Positions 23,031 to 33,922 of a DNA stretch of 64,000 bases are shown piece after piece (within the stretch, counting starts at the first letter, position 1; each line of letters opens with the position of its first letter). This stretch comes from Brachionus plicatilis (lineage: Eukaryota; Rotifera; Eurotatoria; Ploima; Brachionidae): NCBI GenBank assembly GCA_010279815.1, contig QEOQ01000522.1, forward strand, positions 296,182-360,181. The letters run 5' to 3'. Under the pieces are notes generated by a model. That model saw only the letters and a program-made list of their open reading frames with translations, did no database searches and had not been told where the DNA came from. Position numbers and translations under genes: made by a program.

Positions 23031-24387
23031 GATTTTAAAGAAAATGAAATACTGAATTAAGTTTAGAGTGGATTTATTTGTTTACCAATGTTTTACATAA
23101 ATTGCTCGTTATTTAATTTTAGTTTATTGCCTAATAATTTAATACTTGAGTCAACGAGACCAGTAATAAACTTGGTTTATAAAATTTGCTCATGGTTTTT
23201 TTTATTTAAAAAAAAGCAACCACATTTATTTTTGGTTGTCAAGATAAATTTTTAATTTTTTTAAATTTTTTTTTCTCTCTCTCTCTTTTAAACGGAAGTG
23301 AAAATGATCATTTTAATTTAAAAATTTATTTAGAATGAATTTGAATATTCAAAATTTGAGGATAAATTTTACTTAAGTAACTTCAATTTATACTGACCTC
23401 TTTATTTTAAGCAACGCAATTAGAATAAAACATCTTTTTAAGATAAGAAAAAAATTAATTTTGAATTTAAAAAATTTAAATATTTTTACTTCATTCGAAA
23501 ACACATGACAGTTCTTTTAAATCAGATTTTTTTTGTAACTTTTTTTCAATCTGGTTCTTCATATGAAAGGATTTAAACTCTGGAATTTATTTATTGTTTC
23601 AATACTAAATTTCATTGACACACACTTTTAATTTTAATATCTGACAAGCTTAAGTCTTTTTTTAAATTATTAATTTCATAATTACGAAATGAATTTTATG
23701 AGTTTTAATTTTTAGAAAAGTCATATGACTTTTGATTTTAAGAATAATTTTTAGAATAGTTTGCATTTATATGACTTAACAGAACAATACTTTGAACTCA
23801 TGCGTCTAGCAATTTGTTAGTATTCAACATTGGGTAAAGTAATAGTCGTCTGGGATAAAAGTAATAGTAAGTTTTATAGGCTAGTAAGTATAAGTATTAT
23901 TTAAAATTGTAGTAAATACAAGACATTGTAAAATTTTCATACAAAACTTCCAACAAAAAAAAATATAGACCATTTATTAATTTGTTAATATCATTAAGAT
24001 TTTTTCTTTTCAATTCTAAACTTTTTTTCTAAATTTTAATCGATTATTAAAAAAAAACAATTTTTTTTTTTACAAAATTTAGACTATAGAATTCTAAAAA
24101 TCTATAAAGGTAATTATTTTTTATTAAATTTTATCAAAATTTAACTCTTTCATATTTTTAGAATATTCATTTTTGAAAATTATATGGATAGAAGCCCCGG
24201 TCAGATTTAATATTTGTCTCCTTGTTAACAAATAGACGAATTTAACTAAATTTTTTAAATAAATTTAGTACTCAGGAGCTTTTAAATTATTTTTTGTCAT
24301 TATCTTAAGAAATAAAAGCACTTTTAGAAAACTAATTGTTTAATTTTTCATAAAAAATTTCAAAAGAATTTTATAATTAATATTAAT
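23031..24387. other. AT-rich non-coding stretch
   Basis: Contains a short CT run at 23274-23287. No gene or element recognised. Confidence 0.5.
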
Positions 24388-24504
24388 AAATTCTTGGATA
24401 CGAGAAGAAGAAGAGGCGATTTGATTCAGTTTTTTAAAATTGTAAACAGTCTAGAAACTGTTAAATTGGTAAGTGAAATCAGGTACGTTCAAAGAAATAA
24501 TTAT
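24388..24504 (+). pseudogene. CR1-like LINE, C-terminal part, left of an insertion
   Basis: One frame reads LDTRRRRGDLIQFFKIVNSL, the CR1-like R-R-x-R-G-D-L-I-x-x-x-K-I motif. It stays open to 24504, where another LINE has inserted; the same frame resumes at 26269. The 14-bp repeat AAAGAAATAATTAT marks both edges. Confidence 0.85.
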
Positions 24505-26254
24505 TATTATTATTATTATTATTATTGTTAAATTAACCTCCATTGAAGGAGAAAGAGTAAAAAAAAAAATAAAAAAATAAAATTTAAATATATAAAAAAA
24601 AAAAACTAATCACAAATATTGGTTCCACTGGAACTACCAAATGACTTAGTTAAATTAATAAGTAGCGTAAAGTACTTGTTGTCGTTAATATTTTTTAGGC
24701 AAAGTTTAACGGAGTCAGTTAGTCCATTCTCTTGCTTAAACTGTAATTTGAGATCCTTCTTGAGAGCTTCAACATTAGAATTTATAAAACTTATTTCTGA
24801 GGTAAAATGAGATTCCAAAAGAACAATGTCCTGATTGAATGACTTTAATTTATTCTCCATAGTTGGTTTGTTTAGACACAAATCTTGATAGATAACAGAA
24901 GCCATTCTGTTAAATTTGATTGTACTTATAAACGAAAGTTTGGAAAAAACGTACAACTGATCAAAGTTGAACAACTGAAGTGCATTTAAAACACTGGTCA
25001 TGTGACACCTTGGTTTAAGACCTAATATTTGCCTAATTAGATTGTTTTGAGATATGTTTAGGTAATTTCTTGTCGATTTATTAAGTGTTAGCGTCTCAAG
25101 CCCATAAGTGAATTGAGATAAACAGTATGTTTTGTATATGAATGCTTGTAAAAATGGAGAAATTTCCCCTTTTTTTAACCCCAAATATGAGAGAGAAAAC
25201 AAGGCGTGTTGTACTTTAATAAATTTATTTACTGCAATATTATGATAGTCAAAGTTATTTGGTATTTCTACTCCTAGATATTTAATTTTATTTACTTTGT
25301 CCAAGATATTTTTTCCAAGAAAAAAAGTATTTTTAAATAATTGCGGACCAAACTCAATTAATGATGACTTTTTAGGGTTAAATTTTATTTTCCATTTGTT
25401 TCCATATTTTGAACAAATATCTAAGAGCTCCTGAAGATGAGAGTCTACTGGGCTAAGTAAAAGTATATCATCAGCATAAACAATAATACTTGTATTCATA
25501 TTATTGTATAATGCACTGATATTTTTTGATAGACATTCTTCAATTAATTCATCAATAAAAACATTAAATAAACACGGGGATATAATTCCACCTTGTTTTA
25601 CCCCACAATTTATTTTAAATAATTTTGACTTTCTCATTTCATTCATACAAACTACCCCTATAGATTTGTCATAGTATTTTTTTAATACAATCCAAAAATT
25701 AATGTCCATCCTTGGTATAAGCTTGTAAAATAGCCCATCCCTCCAAACTTTATCGAAGGCTTTTTCTGCATCCAAGGATGCAAGCTTACACCCTGAGTTG
25801 TTTTTTTTATACTTTAGAATTGCTTCTTTTAAAACAAATATTGCATGATTGCAAGAAGTTTTTCTCTTAAAACCAAATTGATTAATACTTGTTTTACGCA
25901 GACCCGGACATGAGTGAAGTATCAATTTTTCAAAAATTTGAGCTAAACAATTGGACACTGAGATAGGTCTAATGTTACCTAAGTCATTGTGATTTTTTGT
26001 TTGGTCCTTTAGGATTGGGGTGATTTTGGCAATATTTAGGTCATCAGGAACAGAGTGAAATCTTAAAATTTGGTTGAAGAATTCAAGGACAACTATTTTA
26101 AATTCTAACGAAGTAGAGTTTTTTGACAGTGAGTAGGATATTTGGTCGTACCCTTTAACAGTTGAGTTTTTATTCTCACTTATTACCTTCTCCAATGTAT
26201 CTAAGTCAAACTCAGGAATAAAGTCCCCTGGCTTAAACCCATTTAAAGTCATTT
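24505..26254 (-). mobile_element. 5'-truncated LINE inserted antisense into a CR1-like LINE
   Basis: 1750 bp between two copies of AAAGAAATAATTAT (24491-24504 and 26255-26268). On the minus strand it holds the RT frame 26252-24606, a roughly 100-bp 3' UTR and a tail of about ten AAT/TAA units (24535-24505). Truncation lies exactly at the start of the ORF, so the upstream endonuclease is missing. A 14-bp target duplication, 5' truncation and a simple-sequence 3' tail are the marks of target-primed reverse transcription. Confidence 0.9.
24606..26252 (-). CDS. Non-LTR retrotransposon reverse transcriptase, N-terminally truncated
   Basis: A 548-residue intact frame. Residues about 75-340 are the reverse transcriptase: NIRPISVSNCLAQIFEKLI (fingers), ASLDAEKAFDKVWRDGLFYK (first catalytic Asp), GVKQGGIISPCLFNVFIDEL, then VYADDILLLS near residue 260 with both catalytic Asp, then KWKIKFNPKKSSLIEFG. 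The C-terminal part has FTYGLETLTLNKSTRNYLN and RQILGLKPRCH. No endonuclease or zinc knuckle is present. Because the insertion begins two bases before the first ATG, that ATG is probably internal Met of the parent ORF2. The frame has no stops, so this copy is young compared with its host element. Clade is not assigned. Confidence 0.9.
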   Translation of the reverse strand: MTLNGFKPGDFIPEFDLDTLEKVISENKNSTVKGYDQISYSLSKNSTSLEFKIVVLEFFNQILRFHSVPDDLNIAKITPILKDQTKNHNDLGNIRPISVSNCLAQIFEKLILHSCPGLRKTSINQFGFKRKTSCNHAIFVLKEAILKYKKNNSGCKLASLDAEKAFDKVWRDGLFYKLIPRMDINFWIVLKKYYDKSIGVVCMNEMRKSKLFKINCGVKQGGIISPCLFNVFIDELIEECLSKNISALYNNMNTSIIVYADDILLLSPVDSHLQELLDICSKYGNKWKIKFNPKKSSLIEFGPQLFKNTFFLGKNILDKVNKIKYLGVEIPNNFDYHNIAVNKFIKVQHALFSLSYLGLKKGEISPFLQAFIYKTYCLSQFTYGLETLTLNKSTRNYLNISQNNLIRQILGLKPRCHMTSVLNALQLFNFDQLYVFSKLSFISTIKFNRMASVIYQDLCLNKPTMENKLKSFNQDIVLLESHFTSEISFINSNVEALKKDLKLQFKQENGLTDSVKLCLKNINDNKYFTLLINLTKSFGSSSGTNICD

Positions 26255-26268
26255 AAAGAAATAATTAT

Positions 26269-26536
26269 ATTCTGAGGGGTCATGCAAAGATGGTTACAAG
26301 AGAACTTATTAAAAATTGTCCATCACGGTTCAACTTTATCACAAACAGGGTTGTAAACGACTGGAACCGTTTACCAAAAAATGTTGTTAAAGCAAATTCA
26401 TTAAATTCCTTCAAAGCAAGACTTGATGAATGGTTTATGGTACAGAATCTGGTGTGATTGCAAAGAACTGCCACAGCCTTACGGTTTAACTCGACTTGCT
26501 CGAGTCGCAGTTATTTTTACTACTACTACTACTTTA
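26269..26536 (+). pseudogene. CR1-like LINE C-terminus and 3' end, right of the insertion
   Basis: The frame broken at 24504 continues here with LRGHAKMV, then SRFNFITNRVVNDWNRLPKN and VVKANSLNSFKARLDEW. This is the conserved CR1-like ending (R-x-x-F-F-x-x-R-V-V-x-x-W-N-x-L-P). A stop follows at about 26457, then a 60-bp 3' UTR with the palindrome CGACTTGCTCGAGTCG, then (TAC)n at 26517-26534 as the tail. Confidence 0.9.
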
Positions 26537-27772
26537 TTAAATTTCAAATATCCTTGTTAATCGGGTATCGAGAAAATGATCTCTTTTAAAAAAATTAACT
26601 CATTCAGCTGTACATTATTTACAATAAATGATCAAGTATGTATAATCAAAATATACATACTTGATCATTTTCAATATAGTAATTTATTGTGTTCAAGCTA
26701 AAAAAAAATAAATAAAAATAAAAAAAAATTCGATTTGTTATACAGGTAATTAATAACTCGTGAAGTGCTAATGATTTTTACTCTTAAGAATCAAATTCAG
26801 AGTTGATTAAAAAAACTAATCTAGTCATGCCATTAATCATTTCACACAATTTATGTTATAATTTTTAATAAGAAATTATTAAAATCAGGAATTTTTGTTT
26901 TCGAAGATAATATACATTATAAAAAAAATATTTTAAATTAAATACAGAGAACAAAAATAAAAATTAAAATTTGATTGCGCAACAAAAACAACATTGAAAA
27001 AAATAAAAACTAGAAAATGGATACTTCTCTTTTTAATTTTGAAAAACGATTAATTAGATTAAAAATAAATAGCTAAACGAACTAGAAAATGAATTTGAAA
27101 ATTTAAAACGAATTTTTTCAGTACAAAAGTATTGTTTTACGGTAGATTATAAATAAAAAATTTGATTAGATAGATCTTTAATTCAAGATTTATGATTATA
27201 AATGTTGGACCAAAAAGAAGTAACCGTTTTTGGAAGAAAAAAATTTCACTTATGTTAATTCCTTAATTTGGAATCTTTTAAAATAAATTATCTTTTATTT
27301 GACAGAATTTTTCATCATTTTTGGTCATTGCATTAACAATTAAAATTTAGCATTATCAATTAAAATTAAAATTTTTCAAAATTGAATTTTTTAGCCTGAA
27401 TTCAAAATTACTAAATCCTTCCGTTAGTTATGAAATTAAGTAAAAATAAAAAAACCAGGAATTTTACTTTTTTTTTTTCGTTCTGAAAATTTATTATTCA
27501 TTAAGATTTAAAATTAACCTAGAAACTCCGCTTTTTTAATAAATGCACCTCTATTTTATTAAAAACACTGCTAATTTATATAAATTAAAGTTAATTAAAA
27601 ACAAAAATTATTTTAAAAAATTTCTAAATTTTAAATGCTTTTTATAAATTGAATTTAAAATTGAGTAAAGAAAATCAATTTTTTTTAAATTTGCATCTAA
27701 AACAAAAAAAAACATCTTCTCTTAGCCATTTGCATGTTGCAAGTTGAGCACAATTTATTTTCTTCATTTTCT
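26537..27772. other. AT-rich non-coding stretch
   Basis: A 16-bp inverted pair around 26625-26675 (AATGATCAAGTATGTATA and its complement) is the only structure seen. Confidence 0.5.
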
Positions 27773-28056
27773 TCATTTTCTTTTCATCAAATTTGTAGTT
27801 GGGTTTTTAGGAGAAGATCCATAATCATAATCAGTTTGATTTTCATCATCCTCATTTACTATGCTTTTTGGGCCTGAGCGTTGCGTTGTTTCATTTGGTT
27901 GGCGCATAAGTACTGAAAGAGACTTTATAAGTTACATATTGGTTGATAAATTTTTTCTTTTCCTCTTCTAACAACATCAACTTCATTATCAACATCATCG
28001 GCGTCCAATATTGTGTCGTCATGGTTAGTCAATAGAATACTTTCCCTGCTAGACAT
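27773..28056 (-). CDS. Small acidic protein, 86 residues, with a possible 23-nt intron
   Basis: Exon 1 runs from ATG 28056 to 27936 (MSSRESILLTNHDD, then a D/E-rich part and VVRRGKEKIYQP). Exon 2 runs from 27912 to TGA 27773 (LMRQPNETTQRSGPKSIVNE, then an acidic DDENQTDYDYGSS and a KRK end). The 23 nt between begin GTAACT and end CTCTTTCAG, near-ideal splice signals. Splicing joins 40 codons plus one base to 46 codons in frame; unspliced, exon 1 stops at 27925. AATAAA lies 16 bp after the stop. Higher GC and acidic, Ser/Asn/Asp-rich content support coding. No family is recognised. A 1-bp or 2-bp frameshift in a pseudogene is the alternative. The hAT element at 28185 lies 129 bp upstream, inside or near its 5' region. 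Confidence 0.45.
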
Positions 28057-28458
28057 TTTTGGCAATTTATTGCTGAAATAAACTGAAACTTCTAATTGAA
28101 TATTTATATTTGTAAAACAATAAACTTGATACAATTTTTCTTTTTATTAATTTTTATTGAAATGTATTTTGATTATGTTAGAGGCAGGGATGTGCATTAA
28201 GTACTTAAATCGTATTTTCAATACTTAAGTAAATGGACCATATTTTTAAGTAAATACTTAAACTTAAGTCCATTTTTCAATTTTTTTTAAGTAAATACTT
28301 AAGTATTTATCAGGATACTTAAGTACTTAAATTTTTTTCAATAAAATATCAAAAAAAAACTATTTTTTATCAAAATTTTATTGCAAAAATTTGGGCTTAT
28401 AAATTTAATTAAATTTAGTACAAAATCTTTTTAATTACCTAACATTTAATGTAACATA

Positions 28459-29948
28459 TACAGTACTGCTACGAAAAACTGTTTTTACGTGAAATTACGT
28501 GAAATTACGTAATTTTACGTAATTTCCGGTAATTTCACGTAAAATTACGTAAAATTACCAAAGTAAAAAAAAGTAATTTTACCGGATTTTACGTAATTTT
28601 ACGTAAAATTACCGGAAATTACGTAATTTTTCGTAAAAAGTAAAATTCCAAAAAATACTACTTTTTTTGAGAATTTTGGCATTTTTTGACTTTTTTGAAA
28701 TTTTTTGGTCCTGAATGCGGAAAAAAAAAAATTACTTTTTTTCACGTAATTTTACGTGAAATTTTATTTAATAGTGGTAAATTTTTGTAATTTTTAGTAA
28801 AAAAAAGTAAAAAAAAGTAAAATTTTTAAATCTTTGAAAAAATTTTTGCGGAAATTTTATTTTTTTTTATTTTTATCATTTTTAAAGCTGTCACCAGCTT
28901 TTTTCCATGATTTTTTGAAATTTGAATTTTTTGGCACCAGCTTCAACAAATCTTCTTTAATAAAAAAAATTTAAAATTAAAGCTTATTTTTTTTCATTAA
29001 AATATTTACCTTTTATTTCCTCCATTTCATTATGAATTTTTTTTTCATAAAACCCTAGAGTCTGACCTTTGTCATTTACAAATCTCTTCATTATTTAACT
29101 TCTGAGACGATTTGTAAATGGCTTATTATTGACTTAATTTTTTTTTTAGATTCTTTAAAAATAATATATTTTAAACTTAAATATAAGAATACTTATGGTT
29201 TTAATAGCTTCGCTATCACTGGAACTACTATAAGTTCTTTCGGCCTTTCTTTTGGTTCCTGGTGAAAAGAATGAACTGTCAGTTTCACCCCCCAATAATT
29301 AATTTTTTAATGGCTTCATTTTCGCTATTAAGTTTCGAAACATTTGTTTTTAGCTTATTAATTCATTCATTGTAAATAAATTTTGTTCTAAAGATGCACG
29401 GTTTGATGACTTTATCTCATTCAAGAGCTTATATTAGTCAATATTAAATTATATTTTTCCTTTACGCGAGAAACGTCGAACAAAACGTCAAAAAATACGT
29501 GATTGTTTTCATGAGCATTTACACCATAAAAAACATTTTTGTTTTTGCATTTTTGTTTATTGTTTATAATTAGCTTTTTTAAAATTTTACTTTTTTTTAC
29601 TTTTTTTTACTAAAAATTACAAAAATTTACCACTATTAAATAAAATTTCACGTAAAATTACGTGAAAAAAAGTAATTTTTTTTTTTCCGCATTCAGGACC
29701 AAAAAATTTCAAAAAAGTCAAAAAATGCCAAAATTCTCAAAAAAAGTAGTATTTTTTGGAATTTTACTTTTTACGAAAAATTACGTAATTTCCGGTAATT
29801 TTACGTAAAATTACGTAAAATCCGGTAAAATTACTTTTTTTTACTTTGGTAATTTTACGTAATTTTACGTGAAATTACCGGAAATTACGTAAAATTACGT
29901 AATTTCACGTAATTTCACGTAAAAACAGTTTTTCGTAGCAGTACTGTA
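28459..29948. mobile_element. Foldback element, 371-bp near-identical inverted arms, nested in the hAT
   Basis: The left arm 28459-28830 (TACAGTACTGCTACGAAAAA...) is repeated inverted at 29575-29948 (...TTTTTCGTAGCAGTACTGTA) with very few differences. The arms contain ACGT words about every 10 bp. The 740-bp middle (28831-29574) is ordinary AT-rich DNA. A minus-strand stretch there reads GETDSSFFSPGTKRKAERTY, with a Ser/Asp-rich follow-on; it may belong to the hAT or to the cargo. Flanks are AATGTAAC on the left and its complement GTTACATT on the right, so no direct target duplication is seen. Confidence 0.85.
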
Positions 29949-29965
29949 GTTACATTTTAAAAAAA

Positions 29966-30700
29966 TTAACGAAGAAAAATTGTATCTGTTAGCCTAGCTC
30001 GGTTTGGCCTAAGGATGTTTCCCCCTATGCTAAAAGTTCTTTCAACTGAAGCTGAAGTGGCAGGGGTCGTGAATATTTTTTTAGCAAACTTGGCTAATTT
30101 AGGATTGGAAGATTCCATCGCTTTCCAAAACCCATTCAATTGAAATTTTTCCTCATAAACAAAGGTCTTCATGTAGTTGATAAAATTATTAACTTCTATT
30201 AGATTCAAGTCACTTTTATTTACTAATGGCTTTTCAATAAACAAATAAGACTTTGTCGGGGTGCTAGATTTATTGGACGGTTCTTTTCTTTAGTTACTTT
30301 GACTAAATTAGGAAGTAAACGACGATGGGCAACTGTTCTTGAAACATGATTAAATTGTGGGTTTAGTTTATGAATTAGATCCTTGAACGGACCCATATCA
30401 AGTATGCTAAGAGGAAGCAAACATAAGGCAAATGTTGAAACCATTAAATCTTCGCATTCTTTTTGAGCCTTGCTAGTTTTGCTCCATTTTTGGGGTTCAA
30501 CTTTGAGGCAATCACTCAAAGTTGGTTGCTTATACAATGGTGTAGATTTCTTTGCGGTTTCGCATTTGTCTTTGATATGGTTTTTTCACAGTGTTTACAA
30601 GTAGCTGTAAAATTTTCCCATGGTCTTTCAATAGCGGACTTTTCAAAGTCAAAGTTTGAAAGAATCCGAGGATGTTGCTTAGGTAAAGAAGGTTAAGAGG
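29966..30700 (-). pseudogene. hAT transposase, broken into several frames
   Basis: From the N-terminal side: a BED-type zinc finger, IERPWENFTATCKHCEKTIS (about 30645-30585). A middle frame (30537-30240) follows with CLKVEPQKWSKTSKAQ and DMGPFKDLIHKLNP. The C-terminal hAT dimerisation domain is in the frame 30244-29966, with SNPKLAKFAKKIFTTPATSA then SVERTFSIGGNILRPNRARL (the P-x-x-S-x-x-S-E-R-x-F-S-x-x-G motif). The segment between is much shorter than in an intact protein, so most of the RNase H-like core, including catalytic residues, is missing. It belongs to the element 28185-31236. Confidence 0.9.
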
Positions 30701-31244
30701 GTTTTGTTTTTTTCTGAACACCACGACCGATTATCATCTAAGATAGACAAAGAGAGAGTTAATTTGAATCGAAGATTAGATTTTTTGGATTGGGACAATA
30801 ATCAAGAAAGGATGAGACCAATAATAAAAGTTTCTTTTGTTTGTAAAAAAAAAGCGCTGAGAGAATTTTTTTTTATAGCGGTTAAATTTCAAAGCACTGT
30901 GTTTTTGATTTAATACAACAAGTTAAACGAAGGAGAGTCTTCTTCAAGCCTTATTATTCTCTATTTAACAAATAAATAATACTGCATAAAAAATTATGTT
31001 TAATTTGTGTGTGAAATAAAATTTTTTTAATTGCAATCATAAACAAATGAAATAAAAAAAAATCTTAAATCATGAATGTTAATCAAAAAGTTAAGTATTT
31101 TTAAATACTTAAGTAAATTCCGTCTTACTTAAGTACTTAAAAAAAATTCGAATTTTTAAAAATTTATACTTAAGTATTTACTTAATTTTATTTTTTTTTA
31201 AGTACTTAAGTACTTAATACTTAATGCACATCCCTGGTTAGAGG

Positions 31245-31520
31245 TAAGTGTTATTAATTTAGATGAGTTTTTATTAGAAAAACGATGTTTTTAATAAACC
31301 CTAAAAACACCGCTAATTTATTAAAAGGCTTATATTATCAAAGCCCAAAAAATAATTTAGAAATATCTAATATGTATTAGTCATACCTAATTAAATTTTC
31401 AAGTACCAAAAAACGTTTTAGTAAGTTTTATTAGAAAAAAAATCTAATTTTTGACGTTTTATAAAATTTTATTTAATTATAAAAAAGAAAATTTAAGAAA
31501 AGAATAAAAAATAAACAAAT
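31245..31520. other. AT-rich stretch right of the hAT element
   Basis: Continuation of the hAT target region; nothing recognised. Confidence 0.5.
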
Positions 31521-31527
31521 TTTACTC

Positions 31528-31700
31528 TTTAGCTAATCGAGCTGATCTTTTAACAATATCATCTTTATTTTTACCTTTTTTGGTTTGTTCACTTTTCTTC
31601 CAGGCGGACTTTCCTATCTTTGGACGTCCCTTTTCACGATTTCCTTCAATTTTCAAATCAACTTTGAGGATATGTTATAGGGCTTCAATTAGAAAAACCT
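31528..31700 (-). pseudogene. Retroelement polyprotein C-terminal tail
   Basis: A minus-strand frame reads IEGNREKGRPKIGKSAWKKS, then a Lys-rich part and VKRSARLAKE before TAA at about 31528. Basic tails with G-R-P-K and R-R-S-x-R-L are common at the end of LTR-element polyproteins. No integrase is attached, so the call rests on a short pattern. Confidence 0.4.
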
Positions 31701-31841
31701 TACAATGCAGGTTTTTCTAATTTAACTTTGGATAAAGTTTTAAAAGATAAGCATAAAAATTAAAAAAGATAAATTTAAATAAGAGAATACTGCCACGTTT
31801 TAACAGTACCCCCTTCTAATAACTCATTGTTCGCAATGGGT

Positions 31842-33096
31842 TTAAAACAAAGTTTTCTTGTTCTCCATACCATTCTTCAAAACCATAATCTTGTTTTTAA
31901 TATTTTTATTTGATGATACCATCGTGTCTTCTTGATTAATTGAATCACTCAAATCTATATTTTTCCCTTCTTCAATTACTTTATTTGGCTTTGAAAAAAT
32001 ATTGCAGATTTTTATTAAAAAATATACAAAGCCTGACAACGTGCACATTGTAAATATAACTAAAAGAACCTTATCATCAATATATTTTGATGCGTTTTCT
32101 ATTATATTTGTTGAATTATCTAGTACAACGTGATCTTTCTTGAATATTGTTGCACTGTCCTTTAACTTATCTACTTCGTTATTAATCTTGTTGTTAGCAA
32201 TCCAACTCAAAATCTTTTCATAGTGATGAAAGTTTAAATCGGATATATCTACTTGCTTAAAATTTATTCTTGTTTTTAAAATTGTGTAATTAAGCAAATA
32301 TCTATTTTTTCGGACATAAACTATTGACGAATTCTTATCCAGAAAATGAGAGGAAATGCTGTCACAATTCACTAGAATCCTTCTAGGTAATATTAACACT
32401 TTTTACATTAAAACATTCCATTTTATAAAATTATTGAGTATTTGAATAAACTACCAGTTCTTTCCCATAATTATACTAAACAATCCCCTCAAATTGCTTA
32501 ATGTGTTTAGCAGTGCCAAGAAATTGAAACAAAAAATACTTGACGTTTCAGTTTTTATCCTTCTGTAAATATCAAACATTTTATAATCTCCATCTGCCAG
32601 AGAAAGTTCGATTAGCTCGTTAATTTCAGTCTGTTCATTATCACTGTCGAAAATTGTTAAATTTTCAGCTAGATATAAACTATCACTTGTTTTCAACACC
32701 GTATTATTACTGTCCTTTTCTTCTCCAGTAACTTATAAAAGGATCTTTTCTTTATCAAGAAGAAAATGGTATGTGAAATTCTCATGTTCAGTTTCCCTAT
32801 TAATTTCAGCTCGTAATTCTTTTTTATGTTCGATCTCCAAACAATTATTTTTTGGTTAATCGCACAAGATTCATCTGCTAAATTACAGTTCCGATAAACA
32901 TTGTTTTTATCTAGAACTCGATATATTGGTTCTGAACTATTTTGATTTGAATTGGTTTGAACTGAAATTGACAATTCATTATATCAAATTCAATATTTTT
33001 CCAAAGACGAAAATCGACTTTTGGTTTTTCATCAAAAACACACTTTGATTTCAAACAAACCATTGGTTTTATTCCGCATTTATGTATATTCACCAT
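31842..33096 (-). pseudogene. Decayed membrane-protein ORF, possibly retroelement env-like
   Basis: Four minus-strand frames follow each other with short overlaps (33096-32911, 32974-32693, 32699-32451, 32399-31842), as expected of one long ORF with frameshifts. The first parts have paired cysteines (CGIKPMVCLKSKC; NCNLADESC). The last frame (185 residues) has N-glycosylation-type sites (NSS, NYT, NST, NAS) and one membrane helix near residues 110-130 (VLLVIFTMCTLSGFVYFLIK), followed by a short charged tail. A type I glycoprotein layout next to retroelement debris suggests an env-like gene, but no fusion peptide or named family motif is recognised. It could also be a degraded host membrane protein. 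Confidence 0.35.
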
Positions 33097-33592
33097 TGTC
33101 CAATATTCGTAAGAAATTGAGATAAAGAAATTGGTTCAGTTTTATAAGATAGTTCATCATGTTCTATTTTTTCTTAATTTTTATTTTATTTTTTTTTTAA
33201 TCTGAAAGAGCTTTAGCTCGGCACAGATAAAACAAATAAACAATAATAATAAATTTTTTCTTAAATTTTACATCAAAATAAAATATTTCTAAAATTAAAT
33301 TCTTATCATCAAAAATATTTATCTACAAAAATTAAAAATAACTTAGCAGAATATTTTTTTACATCAATTTTTTTTTCAAATTAATCAAATTAAAAAAAAA
33401 AGATTGCAAAAGTAACCCTAATTTATTTTTTAAAAAAAAAATATTTGAAACATCGTACTTTTTTCTAGCTTTTTCAAAATTTTTTGAAAATTTTCATTAA
33501 AAGACGAAAAAAAACACCATATATATTTTTATTTGATTTTCACAAAATATATAATAGTAAAAATTAGGCTTTAATAAAAATAAAAATAATAA
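33097..33592. other. AT-rich stretch containing a dispersed repeat
   Basis: The segment 33442-33530 (ATTTGAAACATCGTACTTTT ... AAAAGACGAAAAAA) matches 56971-57050. The rest is poly-A/T-rich without features. Confidence 0.6.
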
Positions 33593-33922
33593 TTAGATTA
33601 ATAATCTAATTGTACTCCTTAAGTTTGGTGCAATTAGATCACTGGTACGTTTCGTCCTGATCTCATTTCTGCCATATGGATCAGAACTGTTCATCAAAGT
33701 TGAATAGACTATTTGGTTCTTTGCAAACTTTAGTTTCTGTGGGCTATCTCTGTAAAGAATGTTAACAATTAGCTTAGAGGTGTCTTTTGGTCTGGCATCG
33801 GCTTTTTTTGTCTCAATAGGCGACAGTTCATTGTCGTTTGTGAGCAATTCGTTGAACGAATATTTGGTGTCTTTGACGCTTGCAATAGCCAAAATGATAA
33901 TAATAAAAAAAGTTCTTCTCAT
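33593..33922 (-). pseudogene. Truncated testican copy, N-terminal part only
   Basis: The frame starts MRRTFFIIIILA and follows the intact testican (19586-20545) for about 83 residues, including NELSPIETK, DTSKLIVNILYRD and KNQIVYST. It then loses the first Cys (PYGRNE in place of PCGKNV) and runs out of homology. Signal peptide and propeptide remain; the EC and thyroglobulin domains are absent. The identity at DNA level is high enough for a duplication after the gene existed. Shared non-coding flank (34020-36095 with 22840-23030) shows a genomic segment was copied. Confidence 0.85.

Larger units (their letters stand above)
28185..31236 (-). mobile_element. hAT DNA transposon, 3052 bp, with 8-bp target duplication
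   Basis: Ends CAGGGATGTGCATTAAGTAC and the inverse GTACTTAA...TTAATGCACATCCCTG. It is flanked by GTTAGAGG at 28177-28184 and 31237-31244. Both subterminal regions (28196-28330, 31090-31225) are rich in AAGTACTTAAG words, the kind of clustered subterminal repeat that hAT transposases bind. Inside are a broken hAT transposase on the minus strand (29966-30700) and a nested foldback element (28459-29948). CAGGG termini and 8-bp duplications are hAT hallmarks. Confidence 0.95.
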
